Shown one piece after another: positions 5,941-11,349 of a stretch of DNA of 11,349 nucleotides. Where the stretch lies: NCBI GenBank assembly GCA_003641415.1, contig QNAG01000079.1, positions 1 through 11,349 on the forward strand. Reading direction: 5' to 3'. A program made the position numbers and the translations under genes. The stretch's first letter is position 1. Every line of letters starts with the position of its first letter. This stretch comes from Candidatus Zixiibacteriota bacterium (lineage in GTDB: Bacteria > Zixibacteria > MSB-5A5 > GN15 > FEB-12). The notes beneath the pieces were generated by a model that saw only the letters and a list, made by a program, of their open reading frames with translations, was not told the DNA's origin and ran no database searches.

Positions 5941-7305
5941 ATGGCAAACATTAAGGAAAAGAAAACTAATCAGAAATATGATCCGATTCGAGCCGCAGCC
6001 GTTGAATCATTGTTGCTGATTGATGCTGGAGACCAAACTGACACAGCTATTGCGCGGGTTGTTGGCAATCGACGACTAAGACCAATTGATAGACGTTTCA
6101 TTTTACAGTTGGTTAATGGCACTACAAAAATGCGCCGTAGGCTTGACCATGAAATCAAGTTCTACCTGGCTAAGCCTTCCATGCAACTATCCGAAAAACT
6201 GACCACTATTCTCCGTCTCGGTTTCTACCAATTGCATTTCACCGATCGAATTCCAGCGGCGGCGGCGGTCTCTGAATCCGTGAATTTGGCTACACAGATG
6301 ATCGACCGTTCCCGGGGCAATCTCGTGAATGCTGTGATGAGAGCCTCTCTCCGAGAGCCAAACCGCATAAAGTTTGTCGACAAGCAAGAGCATCCGGTGC
6401 GGCATCTTGCAGATTTTTACAGCTTTCCAATATATTTTGTTCAGTACGCGGTAGGTGAATTTGGCATCGAACAAGCAGAGAAAATGCTGAAAACATTCAA
6501 TGCTCCACCACAGGTTACTTACCGTGTTAATTTTCTTAAGGCTAAACCGGATGAGGTAGCCAATATACTCCAAAAGAACGGGGTGGAGTTTTCCTACGGT
6601 AAGTACCTTCCGGAGTTTATTCATATCGAAGAATCCGGGCTTCCTCTTCAACATGAGTTAATTGACACCGGGAAAGTTTTTGTGCAGGACGAATCAGCCG
6701 GCTTGGCTGTGCGTTTGCTAAATCCCCGCCCAAACTCAAGTGTAATCGATCTTACCTCTGCGCCCGGAGGAAAAGCCACTTATGCTGCTATTCGCATGCG
6801 TAATAAAGGAAGAGTGACAGCCATTGACAAGTCCCATCAGCGGCTAAAACTGGTCCAGGAAAATGCTCAACGTTTGGGTATCAAGATTATCTCTCCCGTG
6901 GCATGCGATATGATGCAGTTCACAGGGGGACAGTATAATCGCGTGATGCTTGACCCGCCCTGTTCAGGTTGGGGAACAGCTGGCAAAAACTCCGATCTTC
7001 GTTGGTCCAAGACTGAAGAGGATATTACCAATCTTGCTCACATTCAAACCAACATGATTGACCGTGCCGCAAAAATGGTGAAACCCGGCGGTGTCCTTGT
7101 CTATTCCACATGTACAATCATAAGGCAGGAAAACGATCAGGTTATAGAGGAGTTTCTCCTGCAAAATAAGGAATTTGAGATAGATTCCGCCTTACCGTAT
7201 TTCGATAAAGAGCTTGTGAGTGAGAGAGGTTTTGTCAAGACCTACCCCGGGTTTGACACTATGGATGGCTCTTTTTGTGCTCGCCTGAAGCGCAAGTTGC
7301 GCTGA
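5941..7305 (+). CDS. rsmB: 16S rRNA (cytosine-C5)-methyltransferase RsmB
   Basis: RsmB methylates a cytosine of 16S rRNA (C967 in E. coli) using S-adenosylmethionine. The 454 residues show an N-terminal NusB-like RNA-binding domain (about 15-150), including RPIDRRFILQLVNGTTKMRR and AAAAVSESVNLA. A Rossmann-fold methyltransferase domain follows. The SAM-binding motif DLTSAPGGKATY starts at Asp270. DPPCSGWG carries Cys341 and YSTCT carries Cys391, the two cysteines used in the m5C mechanism. Length and domain order are normal for the family. The gene starts 5 bases after the upstream stop, with GGAG at 5926-5929 inside the end of the radical SAM gene, which indicates co-transcription and probable translational coupling. 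Hairpin-like AGCGCAAGTTGCGCT at the 3' end has too small a loop to be a terminator. Confidence 0.95.
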   Translation: MANIKEKKTNQKYDPIRAAAVESLLLIDAGDQTDTAIARVVGNRRLRPIDRRFILQLVNGTTKMRRRLDHEIKFYLAKPSMQLSEKLTTILRLGFYQLHFTDRIPAAAAVSESVNLATQMIDRSRGNLVNAVMRASLREPNRIKFVDKQEHPVRHLADFYSFPIYFVQYAVGEFGIEQAEKMLKTFNAPPQVTYRVNFLKAKPDEVANILQKNGVEFSYGKYLPEFIHIEESGLPLQHELIDTGKVFVQDESAGLAVRLLNPRPNSSVIDLTSAPGGKATYAAIRMRNKGRVTAIDKSHQRLKLVQENAQRLGIKIISPVACDMMQFTGGQYNRVMLDPPCSGWGTAGKNSDLRWSKTEEDITNLAHIQTNMIDRAAKMVKPGGVLVYSTCTIIRQENDQVIEEFLLQNKEFEIDSALPYFDKELVSERGFVKTYPGFDTMDGSFCARLKRKLR

Positions 7306-7392
7306 ATAAAGTGTTATAGAATCCACTGACAAATATTGGAAATTAGCTGGCGGCAGTGTGTTCCACCATTCAGAAGAAAATATCCTGACTTT

Positions 7393-7472
7393 GGGGCTTG
7401 TTGAAAAAGTATCCTTAGTACATGTTTGTTGAGAGTGCGGTTTTGAGAACGGGCGACATAAAGCCGCCCTGC
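7393..7472 (-). repeat. 80-nt interspersed repeat, copy B (inverted relative to copy A)
   Basis: The reverse complement of this stretch matches 491-570 with 6 substitutions and no gaps. The hairpin arms read GGGCGGC and GTCGCCC on the minus strand, so pairing is kept with one G-U pair. Its right end (7472) meets the transposase-like fragment directly, and the fragment's frame reads 17 further codons into the repeat before a stop at 7415-7417. The two copies bracket about 6.8 kb of housekeeping genes in inverted orientation. Confidence 0.8.
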
Positions 7473-7627
7473 AAATAACTCCTCAAATTGGCATACTCGG
7501 TTGGCATACCCGTCTCGTGAACAATCATCCCTTCAGACCGAACACAAAGCTTCCAGGCCCGCTTTGAATCTTCCAGACCAACAAATACTGACTTGCCCTC
7601 AACAACGAAATCCTGCATCTTTCTCAT
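7473..7627 (-). pseudogene. N-terminal fragment of an IS110-type transposase
   Basis: From an ATG at 7627 with a strong ribosome binding site (AAGGAGG, 7635-7641, 7 bases away), about 52 codons resemble the start of the RuvC-like domain of IS110-family transposases. The readable motifs are VFVGLEDSKRAWKLCVRSEG and IVHETGMPTEYANLRSYL. The reading frame then enters repeat copy B and ends with GGFMSPVLKTALSTNMY, so the frame as read is 70 residues where a full transposase has roughly 300-400. The motif reads GLEDSK where the family usually has G(I/V)D(V)SK, so the first catalytic Asp appears as Glu or is shifted by one. The fragment cannot be an active transposase. The family call rests on recalled motifs only. 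A small conserved protein using the same start is the alternative. Confidence 0.5.
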
Positions 7628-7702
7628 GAGGCTACCTCCTTAATTTGTGGCGCTCTGCGACCACGTTTTTGGTTCATTTAGTAAAGAACTAGGTAGCCTC
7701 AT
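7626..7702 (-). ncRNA. structured leader of the transposase fragment, possible remnant of an IS110 bridge RNA
   Basis: A perfect 12-bp inverted repeat (ATGAGGCTACCT at 7626-7637, AGGTAGCCTCAT at 7691-7702) encloses two further hairpins. One is GTGGCGC-TCT-GCG-A-CCAC (7647-7664, 7 pairs with one bulge). The other is GTTCATTTAGTAAAGAAC (7672-7689, 4 pairs, a mismatch, then 2 pairs). Together they form a compact three-way junction. On the minus strand the closing stem includes the start codon and part of the Shine-Dalgarno of the transposase fragment. The fold could therefore shut off translation. IS110 elements are known to encode a structured bridge RNA next to the recombinase gene. The position and strand fit the IS110 arrangement, but donor and target loops cannot be assigned here. 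Confidence 0.4.
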
Positions 7703-7765
7703 CTTTCTACAACTCTTTTTCATTATTCCATAGTAACTACGCGGGATTTCAATCTCCTCTCGCGC

Positions 7766-7825
7766 AGGGGCGGGGCTTGTCTCCGCCCTCATGGCAACGC
7801 TGACGGAGCTTTTTCAACACTCCCC
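7766..7825. repeat. short repeat-like debris with a GC hairpin
   Basis: GGGCGG (7768-7773) and CCGCCC (7783-7788) form a 6-bp stem around a 9-base loop containing CTTGTCT. GGCTTGTCTCC recurs next to repeat copy A (near 579-589), and CTTTTTCAACA recurs in both 80-nt copies. This looks like a decayed relative of the interspersed repeats, placed on the far side of the transposase fragment. There is no sign of coding. Confidence 0.3.
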
Positions 7826-7833
7826 GAGTTTGA

Positions 7834-7956
7834 GCCGGCCACCCGGTTGCCAACTATCGAGAGATGCTGCAATACTGGAGTGATCCCGAGATTGAAATCG
7901 AAGATGCCCGCCAAAGGTTGGCTGGAACAGGAAGATTAATGGCTTTTCACAAATAG
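7834..7956 (+). pseudogene. C-terminal tail fragment, possibly of a TPR-type Ser/Thr kinase
   Basis: After a stop at 7831-7833 a 40-codon frame runs to TAG at 7954-7956. It includes YREMLQYWSDPEIEIEDARQ and then RLAG. The pattern, an aromatic-rich helix followed by WxDPxxxxxxDARxRLA, is like the last helix of TPR-repeat regions at the C-termini of bacterial Ser/Thr kinases and adenylate cyclases. In recalled examples this reads roughly LWKDADPD...DARxRLA. There is no start codon context or ribosome binding site, and the region directly upstream is repeat debris. I read it as the surviving end of a gene destroyed by the repeat or IS events. It lies just ahead of a phosphatase-kinase pair, so the lost gene may have been a paralogue of that kinase. 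The resemblance is from memory. Confidence 0.4.
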
Positions 7957-8045
7957 CAAAAAATTTTTGTTACCAAACCGACCAGGAATCATTAGCTTTT
8001 TTTAAGTTACTTTTTTCAATCTGATTGTACAGAGAAAATGTGTAA

Positions 8046-9698
8046 ATGTTAAAACTTATTGGAAGTGATGGCCGCAAACTTTATTCTTGGGAATTGGAAC
8101 CTGGTGAATATCTGATCGGACGTACTCCCGAATTAGATTTTTACATTTCCGATAGAACGGTCTCGCGGAAACATGCCAAAATTATAGTAAACTCTGACAG
8201 GGATACGATCATACTTGAGGACTTGGGCAGTCACAATGGCACGGCAGTCAACGGAGTGAGAATTCAGGGGTCTATCGAATTGAAGACTGGCGATAATATC
8301 ATTTTTGGTCAGGTAGAGTTTAAAATAGAGCAACAAGGAGAAACTCTAAAAAAATCTCGAATATCAACAACCCGGCTGGCGGAGTATGAACCAGAGAAAT
8401 CGGTCTTTCTCGATATCAATGAAGCTCTCAAACCACTGCCTACGAAAATATCGGAGATGCCGGAAGTTTTACCCACTCTGTCTGAGATGGCTCGAATGCT
8501 GGTTTTGCCGGAACCACAGGAGGAGATGTTACAACGATCGTTACAATTAGTTTCTAGGGTAATTGTTTCCGAGCGCCTGGCTATACTGTTTGTTCAACCG
8601 GACAACGATGAGGTTTACACTGCTGCAACACACCTTTCAGGAGGGAAAGATCCCGGAGAGTTCCGACTATCACGAACCATTATCAACGAAATCATTTCCA
8701 ACCCTCAGGCCATTCTCATCGGCGACCCAAAACAAGACCCTCGCTTTGCGAAGCAACACTCAATTATCATGTCTGACATGAAATCGGCTATGGCCGTTCC
8801 TCTCCTGGATGAAGATAAAGTTCACGGCATTTTATATGCTGACACCAGCAACCCGGCACATCGGTATGAAGATGAATCTTTGCGCTTGCTGGCAACGTTT
8901 GGACATATCATTGGCGCTCGCCTTCAGAACTATCAATTGCTCAATGAACGTCAGGAGAAGCAAGTACTTGATGCCGAAATCAGGCGAGCTTCCAATATCC
9001 AGAAAACATTAGTACCGCAGACGATACCGGAGGTTCCGGGCTATACTGTGCATGCTTTTCAGGAGCAGTGTCGAGCCGTTGGCGGTGATTTGTATGATTT
9101 CGAAATCTTTCCTAATGGTGAGCTATTGTTTATGGTCGCGGATGTCAGCGGCAAAGGAATGGGAGCCGCTCTGTTGATGTCCAATATCCTGGCATCATTT
9201 CGTATTATGTACAACCAACCGGAGTTCGATCTCGTCCGGGCCGTGAGATTAGTGTCAGCTCAGTTACTTTCACACAGCGCACCGGAAGATTTCGCCACTC
9301 TGTTTGTGGGATTGCTGGACCCCGCTAAAAGCGAGGTTCGGTATCTCAACGCCGGTCACAACCCACCGCTGTTAGTGCGCTCCAATGGGAACATGGAACA
9401 TCTTGAAGCATCAGGAATAATGATCGGTGTACTTGATTTCGATGCCTGGACAGAGCAACGGGTCTCTTTGTCTGAAGATGATTTCATTGTAGTATTCACC
9501 GATGGTGTCACCGAGGCTGAATGTGGCGAAGACCAGTATGGAGATGAGCGTTTGGAATATTGTTTGCGCAATTGTAAAAACCTTACAGCTCCGGAGATAG
9601 GAGATAAATTAATCGGAGATGTGCTCTCTTTTGTTAAAGATTCACCACGTTCCGATGATATTACGATAGCTATTCTGCAAAGGAACAAGTCATGTTAG
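8046..9698 (+). CDS. FHA-GAF-PP2C (SpoIIE/RsbU-type) serine/threonine phosphatase
   Basis: 550 residues with three domains. An FHA domain (about 1-95) has Gly25-Arg26, Ser40..His43 and NGT..NG (64-70), the residues that read phosphothreonine peptides. A GAF-like sensor domain (about 145-305) includes SAMAVPLLDEDKVHGILYAD. A SpoIIE-type PP2C phosphatase domain (about 315-547) has GGDLYD with Asp348, VADVSGKG with Asp366, FTDGVTEA with Asp486, and the final SDDIT with Asp537-Asp538. These acidic residues are those that hold catalytic metal ions. There is no membrane segment, so it is cytoplasmic. The FHA domain may dock it onto an autophosphorylated kinase, and the next gene encodes one, overlapping by 7 bases. 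The start lacks a strong Shine-Dalgarno, but the FHA fold begins at residue 1. Confidence 0.93.
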   Translation: MLKLIGSDGRKLYSWELEPGEYLIGRTPELDFYISDRTVSRKHAKIIVNSDRDTIILEDLGSHNGTAVNGVRIQGSIELKTGDNIIFGQVEFKIEQQGETLKKSRISTTRLAEYEPEKSVFLDINEALKPLPTKISEMPEVLPTLSEMARMLVLPEPQEEMLQRSLQLVSRVIVSERLAILFVQPDNDEVYTAATHLSGGKDPGEFRLSRTIINEIISNPQAILIGDPKQDPRFAKQHSIIMSDMKSAMAVPLLDEDKVHGILYADTSNPAHRYEDESLRLLATFGHIIGARLQNYQLLNERQEKQVLDAEIRRASNIQKTLVPQTIPEVPGYTVHAFQEQCRAVGGDLYDFEIFPNGELLFMVADVSGKGMGAALLMSNILASFRIMYNQPEFDLVRAVRLVSAQLLSHSAPEDFATLFVGLLDPAKSEVRYLNAGHNPPLLVRSNGNMEHLEASGIMIGVLDFDAWTEQRVSLSEDDFIVVFTDGVTEAECGEDQYGDERLEYCLRNCKNLTAPEIGDKLIGDVLSFVKDSPRSDDITIAILQRNKSC

Positions 9699-11349
9699 AA
9701 ACCGGTCAGGTTTTCGCGCACTTCAAGATACTACAACAACTTGGTGCGGGGGGCATGGGAGAAGTATACCTTGCTGAGGATCAGAACCTGCATCGTCAGG
9801 TTGCTATTAAAATTCTTCTGGCTGACTATTTTGATAATCCGGAGCATCTCCAGCGTTTTGAGCGTGAGGCAAAATTAGCTGCGCAAATCTCGCACCCCAA
9901 TATTATGAGCATCTACGATATGGGCAAAGCTCCTCACCCGTCCACAGGTAAGGAAGTCCAGTATATTGTTATGGAGAGAGTGCATGGGCGGCTACTTTTT
10001 GAATTCCTTCAAAGCCACCAGGCTGGACTTAGTCAGGTTTTGCGCATTGCTGAGAAAGTGGCTGACGGATTAACTGCCGCACACAAGCTGAACATCGTTC
10101 ATCGTGATATCAAATCTGTGAACATCATTGTTGATGACGAAGGCAACCCCAAGATTCTCGATTTCGGTCTGGCCAAACCACTTGATCCTGTTCAAATGGA
10201 TAACAACGACACGGACACTATTTCTCAGGAGTTAACCAAAGCTGGAAAGATTGTTGGTACGGTTTCATATATGTCTCCAGAGCAGGCACGCGGAGAGAAG
10301 ATAGATGGTCGTTCGGACATTTTTTCTCTTGGAATTCTACTTTACCACATGATTACAGGCAACTTCCCGTTCTCCGGCCCTTCTCAGGTAGCCACATTAG
10401 CCAAGATTCTTGAAGCCCGACAAGAGCCTCTTCAGAATGTTCCTCCCGAGCTTTCCCGAATCGTCGATAAGTGTTTGCAGAAAAATGCTACTGATAGATA
10501 TCAGAGTGCTGCCGATCTTGTAGTTGACCTGCGCAATCTCCGACGGCAAATAGATAGCGGCATCAGCGATTCGGTTTCGGGCATGTCTTCAATCGGCGGT
10601 CCGGCCGTGAAGCAGAGCTTTCTGAACCGGCTGTCGCGGAAAGCCAAATTGTGGTCCATCGTTGGTGTTGTGTTTTGCATTGCTTTGATCGCGGCTATCA
10701 TTGACGACAGCGATGAATCGAGTCAGCCCGTCATTGATGCGTTCCACGCGGATGCTGTCGAAGGTGACGCTTTGGCAGTTCTTACATTTGAGAACAAGAC
10801 AGGCGATCCCGATCTCGACTGGCTGGAAACCGGTTTGCCAGAAATTCTCACTACAGATCTGGCTCAGAGTGCGTCCATTACAGTAATTAGCCGCGAACGC
10901 ATAATGGATTACCTTAACCATAAGCAGCGGGCTGATAATGTTTCAGGGAAAGAGGATAAAACCAACATGGCTGAAGCCATCAGGGAAGCGGTTAGCAGGT
11001 CCCTTGAGGGAGTCCCTGGCGCCCAAGAGGCACTCAAAACAGCCAGAGCGCAGATTCGAGGAACGTCATCCGGACGTTATGACCACGCTGAAAAGCTTGA
11101 AGCCGCTCGATCTCTTGGTGCGGCTAATGTATTGTCAGGGTCGTTCTACAAACTGGGGGACAAAATTCGCATCGATGCCCGCCTTGAGGATATTGCTTCC
11201 GGCAAAATCGTGCTTGGGGAAAAAGTAGTTGGGGATGATCCCTTTGCGTTAGTTGATAGTCTCACGACAAAAATGGCAGCGTCGCTTAACATCTTAGGAA
11301 GCTCGGTACCGGTTAAGGCGGTGGCGTCGATGATCACTTCCTCGCCGGA
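9692..11349 (+). CDS. transmembrane Ser/Thr protein kinase with a TolB-like outer domain, 3' end beyond the window
   Basis: The ATG at 9692 overlaps the phosphatase stop, with AAGGA at 9680-9684 as ribosome binding site. The frame stays open for 552 codons to the window end. The kinase domain (about 11-275) has the G-loop GAGGMGEV (18-25), Lys40 in VAIK, Glu59 of helix C, HRDIKSVN with Asp139, DFG at 157-159 and SPE with Glu197. All catalytic residues are present. A short linker leads to one membrane helix at about 320-338 (LWSIVGVVFCIALIAAII). The part beyond the membrane begins LAVLTFENKTGDPDLDWLETG (361 on) and later has ARSLGAANVLSGSFYKLGDK. This matches the TolB-like/FlgO-like region found in such kinases before a TPR tail, which would lie past the edge. 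The likely partner is the upstream FHA phosphatase. Confidence 0.93.
   Translation, partial: MLETGQVFAHFKILQQLGAGGMGEVYLAEDQNLHRQVAIKILLADYFDNPEHLQRFEREAKLAAQISHPNIMSIYDMGKAPHPSTGKEVQYIVMERVHGRLLFEFLQSHQAGLSQVLRIAEKVADGLTAAHKLNIVHRDIKSVNIIVDDEGNPKILDFGLAKPLDPVQMDNNDTDTISQELTKAGKIVGTVSYMSPEQARGEKIDGRSDIFSLGILLYHMITGNFPFSGPSQVATLAKILEARQEPLQNVPPELSRIVDKCLQKNATDRYQSAADLVVDLRNLRRQIDSGISDSVSGMSSIGGPAVKQSFLNRLSRKAKLWSIVGVVFCIALIAAIIDDSDESSQPVIDAFHADAVEGDALAVLTFENKTGDPDLDWLETGLPEILTTDLAQSASITVISRERIMDYLNHKQRADNVSGKEDKTNMAEAIREAVSRSLEGVPGAQEALKTARAQIRGTSSGRYDHAEKLEAARSLGAANVLSGSFYKLGDKIRIDARLEDIASGKIVLGEKVVGDDPFALVDSLTTKMAASLNILGSSVPVKAVASMITSSP

Noticed and set aside
7289..7303. AGCGCAAGTTGCGCT as an rsmB terminator
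   Set aside because: The palindrome lies inside the coding end, has no workable loop and no following T-run.
10589..10921. Minus-strand 110-residue open frame
   Set aside because: It is antisense to the kinase gene, whose frame is continuous with clear domain motifs; the minus frame has no recognisable features.

Overview
The window looks like chromosomal DNA from a Gram-negative-type bacterium of moderate GC. The gene content fits a deep-branching candidate-phylum lineage: a fused radical SAM/DUF2344 protein, an FHA-GAF-SpoIIE phosphatase and a TolB-like transmembrane Ser/Thr kinase. Zixibacteria or another FCB-related group is my best guess, from gene style only; no marker in the window fixes the taxonomy.

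Layout. The left edge holds the first 34 codons of a minus-strand secreted protein with a recognisable promoter and ribosome binding site. A 650-base stretch without a convincing gene follows (103-753), carrying copy A of an 80-nt interspersed repeat. A minus-strand cluster comes next, read from right to left: ridA (enamine/imine deaminase, GTG start), hflX (ribosome-associated GTPase) and a stand-alone receiver-domain response regulator. A sigma70-like promoter lies upstream of ridA. Between it and a plus-strand tRNA-Arg(TCT) lies an array of five contiguous, degenerate 15-bp units whose consensus contains a 13-bp palindrome. The last unit ends on the base before the tRNA begins.

To the right, the plus strand carries a tightly spaced pair: a radical SAM protein of unknown function fused to its usual partner domain, then rsmB (16S rRNA m5C methyltransferase) 5 bases later. 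A 740-base scrap region follows (7306-8045). It contains copy B of the 80-nt repeat in inverted orientation, a fragment that looks like the N-terminus of an IS110-type transposase with a highly structured leader, and a 40-codon fragment resembling the C-terminal tail of a TPR-type Ser/Thr kinase. The window ends with an overlapping pair: an FHA-GAF-PP2C/SpoIIE phosphatase and a membrane Ser/Thr kinase that runs off the right edge. These two probably form a reversible phosphorylation module.

The conserved genes (rsmB, hflX, ridA, tRNA-Arg, radical SAM) are mostly translation or housekeeping functions and look intact. The unusual material is concentrated in the intergenic regions: the palindromic 15-bp array, the inverted 80-nt repeats with structure-preserving substitutions, and the IS110-like leader with a three-way-junction fold.
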